From JAFLCL01 sp039809495 (lineage in GTDB: Bacteria; Myxococcota_A; Polyangia; Polyangiales; Sandaracinaceae), in contig JBDHVC010000019.1 in NCBI GenBank assembly GCA_039809495.1, positions 1 to 64,000 on the forward strand: a DNA stretch of 64,000 nt. Direction: 5' to 3'. The first letter of the stretch is position 1, and each line of letters opens with the position of its first letter. Made by a program: the position numbers and the translations under genes. Of this stretch, positions 11,018 through 18,621 are shown piece after piece. Under the pieces are notes generated by a model, which saw only the letters and a program-made list of their open reading frames with translations, made no database searches and was not told where the DNA came from.

Positions 11018-11533
11018 TCAGCGGAACCGGAAGACGACGTGCGCCTTCGAGACGTTGTCGAGGGGGATGACCCACGTGGCCTTCGAGGCCTCGTCCTCGA
11101 CGTGGGCGCTCCCCGCCTCGAAGCGGGTGAGCCGCCCCTGGACCTTGCGGCGCCCGCCCTCGTCGAGCGGCAGCTTGGTGTGGACGCGGACCTCGACGCC
11201 GACGAAGCGCTCGAAGTCGCGGGGGCGCACGAGCGGCCGATCGACGCCCGGAGAGCTGACCTCGAGGCGGTAGCGGGCGCTCGGGACGAGGCGCTCGTGC
11301 ACGTCGAGCACGGTCGAGAGGTCGCGGCTCACGCCTTGGCAGTCCTCGAGCGAGATCCCGCTCGGGGGGATGGATGGATCGGCGGCGCCTCGCGGCCGCT
11401 CGCGATCGATCAGCACCCGCAGGACGGCCCCTCGCTCGTTCGTGAGCGTCACGTCGACGAGCTCGACGCCGTGGGCCCGGCACACGGGCTCGATCACGTC
11501 GAAGAGCGCGGTCCTGTCGAAGGTGTCGATCAT
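11018..11533 (-). CDS. rimP: Ribosome maturation factor RimP
   Basis: RimP helps assemble the 30S subunit, especially the central pseudoknot region. The 171-residue product starts MIDTFDRTALFDVIEPVC and has the family motifs GVELVDVTLTNE, DCQGVSRDLSTVLD and YRLEVSSPGVDRPL. The C-terminal SH3-like domain ends in DNVSKAHVVFRF. I chose the ATG at 11533 because homology begins there; upstream in-frame sequence is low-complexity. It is the first gene of the rimP-nusA-infB-truB operon, and the promoter should lie in the 337-bp divergent region upstream. Confidence 0.95.
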   Translation of the reverse strand: MIDTFDRTALFDVIEPVCRAHGVELVDVTLTNERGAVLRVLIDRERPRGAADPSIPPSGISLEDCQGVSRDLSTVLDVHERLVPSARYRLEVSSPGVDRPLVRPRDFERFVGVEVRVHTKLPLDEGGRRKVQGRLTRFEAGSAHVEDEASKATWVIPLDNVSKAHVVFRFR

Positions 11534-11724
11534 CTTGGGGCGAGAGGGCGGTTCGCGTCGGCTGCCGAAGGCTTGGGCCACGGCCCCTCCACAGCGTCCC
11601 TCTCGGTTCCGCGGACAGGAGCGAGCGCGCCGTGCCCGTCGAGACGATGAGAGGGTTGCCGTGAAAGGCGCGGGCTCGTACCACGGGGTCGGACACACCG
11701 CAAGCGCGGACCCTCCCTCCGCCC

Positions 11725-11752
11725 TTGACTCCTCGGGGGCTCGCGCTAGAAG
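11725..11752 (+). promoter_or_regulatory. Candidate promoter for the lipoprotein/basic-peptide pair
   Basis: TTGACT at 11725-11730 is separated by 16 bases from TAGAAG at 11747-11752. It is the best sigma70-like match in the 337-bp region (11534-11870) between rimP and the divergent lipoprotein gene, and would give a leader of about 110 bases. No convincing promoter for rimP on the other strand was found in the same region. Confidence 0.4.
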
Positions 11753-11870
11753 GGCTCGCCTTTTCGCTCGAGGCGTTACACCCTCTCGTGTGTGGCGTGA
11801 GGCTTACTGAAGGCTGCTCGAGCGCGTCTCGCCGCGGGTCGCACGTAGCCGTCGGTCATTGGAGGTCAGG

Positions 11871-13565
11871 ATGATGAGCAGATGGAATCAAGCCGTGGGG
11901 CTCTGCGCGGTGGGCGCGCTCGCTCTCGCATCGGTCGGTTGCCCCGAGAACCCGGAGGACCCGACGCCCGACGCGGCCGTCGTCCTGAACGACACCGGGC
12001 CCGATCGCGACGCGCCGGTGGTCGAGCGTGACGCACCGCCGCGCGTCGACACGGGCGCGTCGTGCGGGCAGGTGGGCTACGTCGGCGGCGCGTGCGCCGG
12101 CGCGAGCTGCTTCGAGCCGTGGACGTGCCAGGAGGAGGTCTCCGCGACGCGGAGCTCGAACAGGCGCGACGGGTCCGCGGGGCGCTCGCTCACGATCTCG
12201 TACTTCCCCGGCGGGCTCTGTGAGGGGACCTGCAACCCGAACCAGAACAACCAGTGCAACAGCTGCTCGAGCTGCCTCTCGAACGGCGTGGACGCGACGG
12301 GGAACGAGACGGGCTCGTGCTACATGAATTGCACGCTCGGTCCGACCGGTCGCGGCGGCTGCAACGAGGGCTACGGCTGCAACCGCGCGTACCTCGCGTG
12401 CGTCCCGAGCTGCAGCATCACGGCCGGCGTCGACTCCTGCCAGTTCACGTTCGAGGACGACGACGACAACCCGGCCACGCCGTCGGTGATCATCGACGAG
12501 GGCGCGGACTACCCGAGCCACTGCAACGTGGCGACCGGGCTCTGCGAGACGACGGGCCGCGCGGGCGCGAGCGCCGGCGACGACTGCGCGACCGACTTCG
12601 ACTGCGAGGACAACGGCACCTGCCTCACGGCGCGGGACGCCTCGGGTCCCCCGTCGCTCCAGGACGGCTACTGCATCCGCATCGGCTGCAACGAGACCGA
12701 CATGCGCTGCCAGACGGGCGACGTCTGCACGCAGAGCCTCTTCGGGCTCCCGGGCGGCGTCTGCATGCAGGGCTGCTCGGTCGGAGCGGAGACGACCGAC
12801 GCTCAGCGCGTCGGCGCCGCGGGCGGGAGCCCCGACTGCGAGGCGGGAGAGAGCTGCTTCTGGGACGGCGTCCACGGGACGGCCGCGGATCTCAACGGCG
12901 GCTGCTACGCGGGCAATTACAACGACGTGCCCGCGTACAACGTCGGCGCGGGCTGCGACACGGACGCGGACTGCTGGTCGCCGTTCGGCCTCGGGCGATG
13001 CCTCTTCGGTGAGGGGAACACGCTCGGTGATCGCGTCGGCCGCGGGATCTGCGCGATCGGCGGGTGCGGCGACGCCAGCACGGGCGTCGGCCTCCGCACG
13101 AGCGATGGCGTCATCCCGATCCCCGATCCGAACATGCTCTGCCAGACGAGCGGGGGCACGAGCGGCGCGAACAACGACATCTGCGTCGGGTTCTCCGAGT
13201 CGCAGTCGTTCTGCGTCACGAGCTGCGCGTCGGCCGACGAGTGCCCGACCGGCTACGCCTGCCCGAACCTGGGCTCGCCCATCCGGCCGCTCCGCCTCTG
13301 CTGGCCGTCGTGCACGGCCGACGCGGATTGTCGCGCGGGGACGCAGTGTCGCAACGACGGCGGTCGCGCGTGCAACCCCGACACGGACACGTGCTACTGC
13401 TCGGACTCCGCTCCTCGCGCCGACGCGGGCGTGGCGCGCGACGCTGGCGTCGCCGACGCGGCGAGCGTCGTCGACGCGGCGAGCGTCGTCGACGCGGCGC
13501 CGTCGGACGACGCCGCGGTGGCGGATGACGACGCGGGCCCCGGCGAGGACGCGGGGACGCCCTGA
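11871..13565 (+). CDS. Large Cys-rich lipoprotein with Asp/Ala-rich tail
   Basis: The 564-residue product starts at an ATG six bases after GGAGG. Its signal sequence has a hydrophobic stretch ending ASVGC, a relaxed lipobox. The mature part begins with Asp-rich PDAAVVLNDTGPDRDAPV, then a body with about 45 cysteines in loose EGF- or Dickkopf-like modules such as CATDFDCEDNGTC, CDTDADCWSPFG and CTADADCRAGTQC. The last 45 residues repeat D-A-G/A (DAGVARDAGVADA, ASVVDA twice). This architecture is common in outer-membrane or surface proteins of myxobacteria, with no known activity. It is followed 30 bp later by a small basic protein gene, probably in the same transcript. Confidence 0.8.
   Translation: MMSRWNQAVGLCAVGALALASVGCPENPEDPTPDAAVVLNDTGPDRDAPVVERDAPPRVDTGASCGQVGYVGGACAGASCFEPWTCQEEVSATRSSNRRDGSAGRSLTISYFPGGLCEGTCNPNQNNQCNSCSSCLSNGVDATGNETGSCYMNCTLGPTGRGGCNEGYGCNRAYLACVPSCSITAGVDSCQFTFEDDDDNPATPSVIIDEGADYPSHCNVATGLCETTGRAGASAGDDCATDFDCEDNGTCLTARDASGPPSLQDGYCIRIGCNETDMRCQTGDVCTQSLFGLPGGVCMQGCSVGAETTDAQRVGAAGGSPDCEAGESCFWDGVHGTAADLNGGCYAGNYNDVPAYNVGAGCDTDADCWSPFGLGRCLFGEGNTLGDRVGRGICAIGGCGDASTGVGLRTSDGVIPIPDPNMLCQTSGGTSGANNDICVGFSESQSFCVTSCASADECPTGYACPNLGSPIRPLRLCWPSCTADADCRAGTQCRNDGGRACNPDTDTCYCSDSAPRADAGVARDAGVADAASVVDAASVVDAAPSDDAAVADDDAGPGEDAGTP
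13461..13496 (+). repeat. Two perfect 18-bp tandem copies inside the lipoprotein gene
   Basis: The unit GCGAGCGTCGTCGACGCG occurs at 13461-13478 and 13479-13496, encoding ASVVDA twice. It falls in the Asp/Ala-rich tail and looks like recent slippage expansion. Confidence 0.8.
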
Positions 13566-13595
13566 AGCACGGACGATCGAAGAGGAGATACCCCG

Positions 13596-13742
13596 ATGTT
13601 CCTGATGATCTCTCAGACCCCACGCAAGCGCGATCGCAAGCGCGGTAAGCGCCTTCGCGCGAAGCTCGCCGCCAAGCACCGTCGCAGGGTGAACCGGCAG
13701 GCGGGACGGCGGATGTCCGCCAAGGGTCACACGACCCGCTGA
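13596..13742 (+). CDS. 48-residue highly basic protein of unknown function
   Basis: An ATG at 13596 is preceded by GAGGAGA with a seven-base gap, an excellent ribosome binding site. The product is 48 residues with 19 Lys/Arg and only one Asp. It starts MFLMISQTPRKRDRKRGKR and ends SAKGHTTR, with an interior of the type AKLAAKHRRRVNR. It resembles small ribosomal or nucleic-acid-binding proteins in composition, but I cannot assign it to bL34, bL36, bS21 or another known family. It is 30 bp after the Cys-rich lipoprotein gene and 22 bp before a strong hairpin, so it ends that transcription unit. Coding status rests on the ribosome binding site, composition and terminator placement. Confidence 0.65.
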   Translation: MFLMISQTPRKRDRKRGKRLRAKLAAKHRRRVNRQAGRRMSAKGHTTR

Positions 13743-13764
13743 TCGAGGAGACCCGACGTCGACG

Positions 13765-13794
13765 AAGGCCCGGTGGCACGCGCTGCCGGGCCTT
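13765..13794 (+). terminator. Strong hairpin after the 48-residue gene
   Basis: AAGGCCCGG (13765-13773) pairs perfectly with CCGGGCCTT (13786-13794) around a 12-base loop. It lies 22 bp after the small basic protein gene. There is no T-run after it, as often in GC-rich genomes, so intrinsic termination is probable but not certain. Confidence 0.6.
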
Positions 13795-13801
13795 CGCGCG
13801 T

Positions 13802-13965
13802 CTCACAGCACAAATCAGTTGCCCTGATTCGAGCCGTTCCTTCCTTGGCGGAGGGTCTGCCCCCAGACCCTCCCTCACGCCGAGTGAATCGGCGTGAGCC
13901 TCCCTCCCGCCGAGGCCAGCGCGCCCCGACTCGACGGATCACGTCGAGTGAGGCGCGCTGTCAGG
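13802..13965 (+). repeat. Structured intergenic repeat, copy A (164 bp)
   Basis: This segment aligns end to end with the reverse complement of 22092-22254. Shared blocks include CCGTTCC, CGCCGAGTGAATCGGCGTGAG, CCCTCCCGCCGAG and CAGCGCGCC. It can fold extensively: AATCAG/CTGATT, GAGGGTCT/AGACCCTC, CACGCCGA-GTGAA-TCGGCGTG, ACTCGACG-GATCA-CGTCGAGT inside CAGCGCGCC/GGCGCGCTG, and imperfect ends CTCACAGC/GCTGTCAG. It lies between a terminator and ppsR, ending 50 bp before the ppsR start. It has no credible protein-coding content. It could be a MITE-like element, a REP-type repeat or a structured RNA. Confidence 0.8.
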
Positions 13966-14015
13966 ATCGCGCGGCGTCGTTTCGTCTCGAGCGCGAGTCG
14001 TGGTACGAGGAGCGG

Positions 14016-14855
14016 GTGAGCCCGCCCCAGATCTTCGTCGTCAGTGACTCCACCGGTGAGACGGCCGAGCGCGTCGTTCGCGCGAGCCTCCTGCAGTTCC
14101 CCCACCACCGCGTCCGAGTCCGCTTGTTCACCCGCGTGCGCGATCGCGACGCGATCGAGGATGTCCTCAAGAAGGCCGCCGAGGCCGGCGCCATGGTGGT
14201 GTTCACGCTCGTCGCGCCCGAGCTGCGCGAGCAGTTCCACGCGATCGCCGCGCGCGAGAAGATCGAGTCCGTCGACGTCATCGGGCAGCTCATTCACAAG
14301 GTGGGCACCTACATCGAGGCGCAGCCGCTGAACCAGCCCTCGGCGACGATGCCGCTCTCCGAGGAGTACTTCCGGCGGGTCGAGGCGATCGAGTTCGCGG
14401 TGAAGAGCGACGACGGCAAGGAGCCGCGGAACCTCCGCAAGGCGGACCTCGTCCTCGTCGGCGTGAGCCGGACGAGCAAGACGCCGCTCTCGACGTACCT
14501 CGCCGGGCGCGGGCTCAGGGTCGCGAACGTGCCGCTCGTGCTCGGCGTCCCCCCTCCCTCCGAGCTCGAGGATCTCTCCGCGGACAAGGTGATCGGCCTC
14601 ACCATCGGCATCGATCAGCTGCTCGAGATCCGCCGCGCGCGGCTGATCCAGCTCGGCATGCCCGCGGACGCGACGTATGGGCTGCGCGATCACGTCCGGA
14701 CCGAGCTCGAATTCGCCGAGTCGATCTTCTCCGCGCACCCCGACTGGACGGTGCTCGACGTGAGCGGTCGCGCGATCGAGGAGACGGCGACGATCATCCT
14801 CGAGACGATCAAGGATCGCGAGGAGAAGCGCTACCAGGCGGAATTGGCGCTCTAG
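14016..14855 (+). CDS. ppsR: PEP synthase regulatory kinase/pyrophosphorylase (DUF299)
   Basis: This family inactivates and reactivates PEP synthase (or pyruvate phosphate dikinase) by ADP-dependent phosphorylation and phosphate-dependent removal. The 279-residue product has the family length. It begins VSPPQIFVVSDSTGETAERV, the diagnostic N-terminus, and contains the P-loop-like VGVSRTSKTPLSTYLA at about 149-164. The GTG at 14016 has GAGGAG just upstream; homology begins exactly there, while in-frame upstream sequence is the structured repeat. Neither PEP synthase nor PPDK is in the window, so which target it uses is unknown. Confidence 0.93.
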   Translation: MSPPQIFVVSDSTGETAERVVRASLLQFPHHRVRVRLFTRVRDRDAIEDVLKKAAEAGAMVVFTLVAPELREQFHAIAAREKIESVDVIGQLIHKVGTYIEAQPLNQPSATMPLSEEYFRRVEAIEFAVKSDDGKEPRNLRKADLVLVGVSRTSKTPLSTYLAGRGLRVANVPLVLGVPPPSELEDLSADKVIGLTIGIDQLLEIRRARLIQLGMPADATYGLRDHVRTELEFAESIFSAHPDWTVLDVSGRAIEETATIILETIKDREEKRYQAELAL

Positions 14856-14891
14856 CGGGGCGTTTCGTCGAGCGCGTGGGGCGCCCCGAGG

Positions 14892-15461
14892 TCAGCGCTT
14901 GCCGCGAGGCGCGTAGACCTCGGCGACGCTCCCCATGAACTGCGCGAGGATCGAGTCCGTCACCCGGAGCCGCCGTGAGAGCTCGCGCGCGATGTTCATC
15001 ACGAAGAGCGAGTACGCCTTGAGATCGCGCCGGTAGAGCCAGCGCTCGACGTCCTCGGCGCTCACGCGGACGAGGCGCGAGGGAGCCAGCGCTCGGACGG
15101 AGGCGGATCTCGACTGGATGTCGAGGATCGACATCTCGCCGAACCAAGACGCGGGGCCGAGGATCGCGACGCGCACCTCGGCGCCGCTCGGCGCCCTCTT
15201 GAGGACCTCGAGCTCGCCCTCGAGGACGACGTACATCTCGCGGGCGGGATCGCCCTCGTTCACGATGCGCGCGCCGACGGTGACGTCCTCCGTCGGGAGC
15301 TCTCGCGCGAGGAGGGCGAGCGTCTCCTCGTCGAGGCCGCCGAAGAGGCCGATCTCGCGGAGCCGCTCCGGCTCGAGGGGCCGAGGGGCTCGAGCGGCGC
15401 CATCGCGAGGATCGTCCGCGGAGGGGGCGCGAGCCGCCGTGTCGGGATCTTGTCCGGCCAT
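14892..15461 (-). CDS. Stand-alone cyclic nucleotide-binding domain protein
   Basis: The 189-residue product has a Pro/Ala-rich N-terminus of about 30 residues, then one cNMP-binding beta-roll at about 35-150. The phosphate-binding cassette is well preserved: WFGEMSILDIQSRSASVRA contains the FGE and the Arg-Ser pair that contact the phosphate and ribose in CRP. The tail is a helix without any recognisable helix-turn-helix, so it is not a CRP-type transcription factor. It is divergent from the PEGA kinase gene and separated by 130 bp. Probable role: a cAMP or cGMP sensor that acts through protein contacts; target unknown. Confidence 0.85.
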   Translation of the reverse strand: MAGQDPDTAARAPSADDPRDGAARAPRPLEPERLREIGLFGGLDEETLALLARELPTEDVTVGARIVNEGDPAREMYVVLEGELEVLKRAPSGAEVRVAILGPASWFGEMSILDIQSRSASVRALAPSRLVRVSAEDVERWLYRRDLKAYSLFVMNIARELSRRLRVTDSILAQFMGSVAEVYAPRGKR

Positions 15462-15591
15462 GGGCGCATGCTCGCACGCGGCCCGGTCGAGACCAAGCCT
15501 CGGTGGATCGGCCGCCGTCGATTCTCTCGTTCTCGAGCGAGGGAACCTCTATGCTAGGGGGTTCGAACCTGCGCGCGCGCGGGGACCGCTC

Positions 15592-18000
15592 TTGGCTCTC
15601 GACCCCAACGATCTACCTCAAGCTTTCGGTCCATACACCCTGCTCAAGCGGATCGCGGTGGGTGGGATGGCCGAGGTGTATGTCGCGAAGACGGGCGGGG
15701 TCGCTGGTTTCGAGAAGCTGGTCGCGCTGAAGGTCATCCACCCGCGCTACTCCGAGGACGAGCACTTCACGCAGATGCTCGTCGAGGAGGCGAAGATCTC
15801 CGTCCTCCTCACGCACGTCAACATCGTGCAGACCTTCGATCTCGGGCGGATCGACGACACGTACTACATCGCGATGGAGCTGATCGAGGGCGCCGACGCG
15901 TACCGCGTGATGCGGCGCTGCGCGGAGCTGAAGAAGGCGATCCCGATCGACGTCGCGGCGTTCATCGCCGCCGAGATGTGCAACGGGCTCGACTACGCTC
16001 ACCGCAAGCACGATCCCGAGACGGGGCAGCCCCTCCACATCGTCCACCGCGACATCTCTCCGCAGAACGTGCTCGTGAGCCACGCGGGCGAGGTGAAGAT
16101 CGTCGACTTCGGGATCGCCAAGGCGGCCTCGCGCTCGACGCAGACCGAGGTCGGCGTCATCAAGGGCAAGTACTACTACATGAGCCCCGAGCAGGCCTGG
16201 GGCGATCCGATGGACCAGAGGAGCGACGTCTTCTCGACCGGGGTGGTCCTCTACGAGCTGCTCACGGGGCGGATGCTCTATCAAGACGCGGACATCCCGA
16301 CGTTGCTCGACAAGGTGCGCAAGGCCGAGATCCCACGCCCCGAGACGCGGCGGCCCAACATCCCAAGCGCGCTCTCGGACGTCGTGATGAGGGCGCTCGC
16401 GAAGCACCCCGAGGACCGCTTCCAGTCCGCGGGGGAGATGGGGCAGGCGCTCCACCAGACCCTCTACGCGATCTCTCCGACGTTCTCGTCGACCCGGCTC
16501 GCGCGCCTCGTCACCTTGCTCTTTCCGCCACCGACGAGCGGCGGAGCCTCCGCGGAGTCGAACCTCGACGAACTCGAGCCCGAGCCCGCGCCGCCTCCGC
16601 CGCCGGCCGCGTTCGAGCTCGGTGACGACGAAGAAGACGACGCGACGCGCAACGACGTGCTGCCGTTCCGGAGCAAGCTCGCCCAGCCGAGCGCCCCGAG
16701 TGGCGCGGGCGTCGCCGTCCCGCGGCCGCCCGTCGGAGCCGGTCCCGCGAAGGGCCAAGCGCGGATCAGCGCGCCGAGCGTCCGCGCCGACGGCTCTTGG
16801 AGCGTGCCCCTCGGCGCGGGGGCCGAGCCCGCCGATCCGGCCGCGAGTGGCGGGGAGGCTGGCGCCGCGGAGGACTTCGAGGACTCGACGTTCGTGGACT
16901 CCGTGAGCCCGCGCTCGGCTCCGTCGGGGAGGGCTCCAATGCCTGCTCCGGTCCCCGCTCCTCGGCCAGCCGACCTCGAGGCGGGCCGCGAGGACGATGG
17001 CCGAACGACGGAAGTCCCGCTTCCTCACGCTGGCGCTCAGTGGGCCGCTCCGGCCCCCGCCGTCGCGCCGAGGCGAGCGTCGCTCCCCGAGCCAGGCGGG
17101 GGCCCGATGGGCAACGCTCCCCGTCGGCCCGAGCCCCGCGCCTCGGCCTCGCTGCCTCGCCCCACGCTCGGCTCGGGCGCCCGCGCCCCCTTCGCCTCGC
17201 TCCCATCGGCGGGCGAGGCGCAGGCTCCCGCGCCCGGTCGGCGTGAGCCGGCGCAGCTCGCGCCGTATCCGCTCGTCACGCCCTCGTCGCCGCCGACGCA
17301 CACGCCGAGCGCCTACCCATGGCCGGTCTCTCGGCCGCCCCCGCCTCCTCCACCGACCCCCTCGCTCAGCCCCGGTCCTTTCCCGTCTTACGAGCCGCCC
17401 GGGCCGCGGCTCGCGCCAGGCGCCGATCCCTTCGTTCCTTCCGCGAGCGCGACGAGCGGCCACGCCGCCTTGACCGCGCGCGACGGCTTCCGCTGGGGGC
17501 TCTTCCTCGTGAGCCTCGTCGTGCTCGCGATCGCCGCCGGCGTCGCCGTCTTCCTCTTCGTGCCCGCGCCGCGCCCGAGCGTCGATCTCTCCTCGCTCCC
17601 GACGGGGGCGCTCGTCACGGTCGACGGTGTGAGCGTGGGGCGCACGCCCCTCACGCTCCGCGAGGGGCTCGAGGAGGGCCGCACCTACGCGTTTCGCGTC
17701 TCGCTCGACGGCTACGAGCCGGCCAACTTCGAGCTCCGCGCGCAGCCTGGCGTCGATCGGCGCCAGGTCGTGCTGAGCCCGACGGCCGCCGTCCTTCACC
17801 TCGAGACGGATCCCCCGTCCGCTCAGATCGAGGTCGGAGGCGCGGCGCGGGGGCGCGCGCCGGTCGACATCGGCGGGCTCTTCGTCGGCTCGGTGGTCGA
17901 CGTGCGCGTCGACGCGCCCGGGTTTCATCCCCGCGTCGTGCGCGTCCCGATCTCGGCGGCGAGGCACGAAGAGACGATCCGCCTGGAGCCGATCCGCTGA
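15592..18000 (+). CDS. Transmembrane Ser/Thr protein kinase with PEGA domains
   Basis: The 802-residue product has an N-terminal kinase domain at about 11-280 with IAVGGMAEVY (glycine loop), K47 in VALKV, HRDISPQN at 152-159 and DFG at 172-174, all needed for activity. A long Pro/Ala-rich linker (about 300-630) follows, then one membrane segment at about 636-660 and two PEGA repeats outside, recognisable as LPTGALVTVDGVSVGRTP and TDPPSAQIEVGGAARGRAP. This is the typical Myxococcota receptor kinase. The start is the in-frame TTG at 15592, since no ATG or GTG fits closer to the domain; confidence in the exact start is moderate. A small zinc-ribbon membrane protein gene follows 18 bp downstream. 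Confidence 0.9.
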   Translation: MALDPNDLPQAFGPYTLLKRIAVGGMAEVYVAKTGGVAGFEKLVALKVIHPRYSEDEHFTQMLVEEAKISVLLTHVNIVQTFDLGRIDDTYYIAMELIEGADAYRVMRRCAELKKAIPIDVAAFIAAEMCNGLDYAHRKHDPETGQPLHIVHRDISPQNVLVSHAGEVKIVDFGIAKAASRSTQTEVGVIKGKYYYMSPEQAWGDPMDQRSDVFSTGVVLYELLTGRMLYQDADIPTLLDKVRKAEIPRPETRRPNIPSALSDVVMRALAKHPEDRFQSAGEMGQALHQTLYAISPTFSSTRLARLVTLLFPPPTSGGASAESNLDELEPEPAPPPPPAAFELGDDEEDDATRNDVLPFRSKLAQPSAPSGAGVAVPRPPVGAGPAKGQARISAPSVRADGSWSVPLGAGAEPADPAASGGEAGAAEDFEDSTFVDSVSPRSAPSGRAPMPAPVPAPRPADLEAGREDDGRTTEVPLPHAGAQWAAPAPAVAPRRASLPEPGGGPMGNAPRRPEPRASASLPRPTLGSGARAPFASLPSAGEAQAPAPGRREPAQLAPYPLVTPSSPPTHTPSAYPWPVSRPPPPPPPTPSLSPGPFPSYEPPGPRLAPGADPFVPSASATSGHAALTARDGFRWGLFLVSLVVLAIAAGVAVFLFVPAPRPSVDLSSLPTGALVTVDGVSVGRTPLTLREGLEEGRTYAFRVSLDGYEPANFELRAQPGVDRRQVVLSPTAAVLHLETDPPSAQIEVGGAARGRAPVDIGGLFVGSVVDVRVDAPGFHPRVVRVPISAARHEETIRLEPIR

Positions 18001-18018
18001 GCGGACGAGGAGCGCGCG

Positions 18019-18621
18019 ATGGCCGATCTGCTCTTCTGCCCGTTCTGCCGCGAGTGCTTCGAGGGCGAGCAGCGTTGCCCCGATCACGAGCTGCCGCTCG
18101 TCCCCTTCGAGGCGCTGCCCAAGGCGCGGGTCGAGCAGCCCGACGACGCGCCGATGTCGATCCTCGATCCCTCGCGCGGCCGCGCGGAGCTGGCCATCGC
18201 GGGCGTCGCGCTCCTCGCGTCGTTCCTCGCTCCGATCGTCGAGGTCACGTCGGACGCGCGCTCCGAGACCTTCTCCGCGCTCGCCGCCGCGTCGCAGCGC
18301 GCCCCGAACCTGTGGGCGATCCCGATCGCGGGCGCGATCCTCGTCAGCACCGTGTCGCGGCGCAGGGTGCCCCTGCGCATGCGCGGCGCGCGGCTCGCGC
18401 TCGTCTTCGTGTCGCTCGTCCCGCTCGTCTCGATCGGGTACTCGGTGCGTCGCATCTTCGAGGCGTCTTCGATCGCGGGGATGACGAGCACGATGAGCTT
18501 CGGGCCCTATGTGATCGGGGCCGCGGCGCTGCTCGGCGTGGTGGGCTCGCTGCGCTTCGGCGGCCGCGCCATCGAGCGCGCGACGCCTCCCTCCGCGCCC
18601 GACTCCGGCGTCAGTCGCTGA
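18019..18621 (+). CDS. Zinc-ribbon membrane protein
   Basis: The 200-residue product starts after GAGGAG with MADLLFCPFCRECFEGEQRCPDHE. The four cysteines and a histidine at 7-22 form a short zinc-ribbon-like or rubredoxin-like knuckle. Three to four hydrophobic segments follow, including AELAIAGVALLASFLAPIV, LALVFVSLVPLVSIGY and FGPYVIGAAALLGVVGSL. It is co-oriented with the PEGA kinase (18-bp gap) and may be its partner or substrate; this is inference from context only. Its 3' end overlaps the convergent amidase gene by 11 bp. Confidence 0.75.
   Translation: MADLLFCPFCRECFEGEQRCPDHELPLVPFEALPKARVEQPDDAPMSILDPSRGRAELAIAGVALLASFLAPIVEVTSDARSETFSALAAASQRAPNLWAIPIAGAILVSTVSRRRVPLRMRGARLALVFVSLVPLVSIGYSVRRIFEASSIAGMTSTMSFGPYVIGAAALLGVVGSLRFGGRAIERATPPSAPDSGVSR

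Noticed and set aside
15551..15582. GGGGGTTCGAACCTG resembles a tRNA T-loop
   Set aside because: No acceptor, D or anticodon arms can be formed around it, and the flanking stem does not pair; it is the upstream region of the PEGA kinase.
15613..18087. Open reading frame of about 824 codons on the minus strand
   Set aside because: Antisense to the PEGA kinase, whose motifs are complete on the plus strand.
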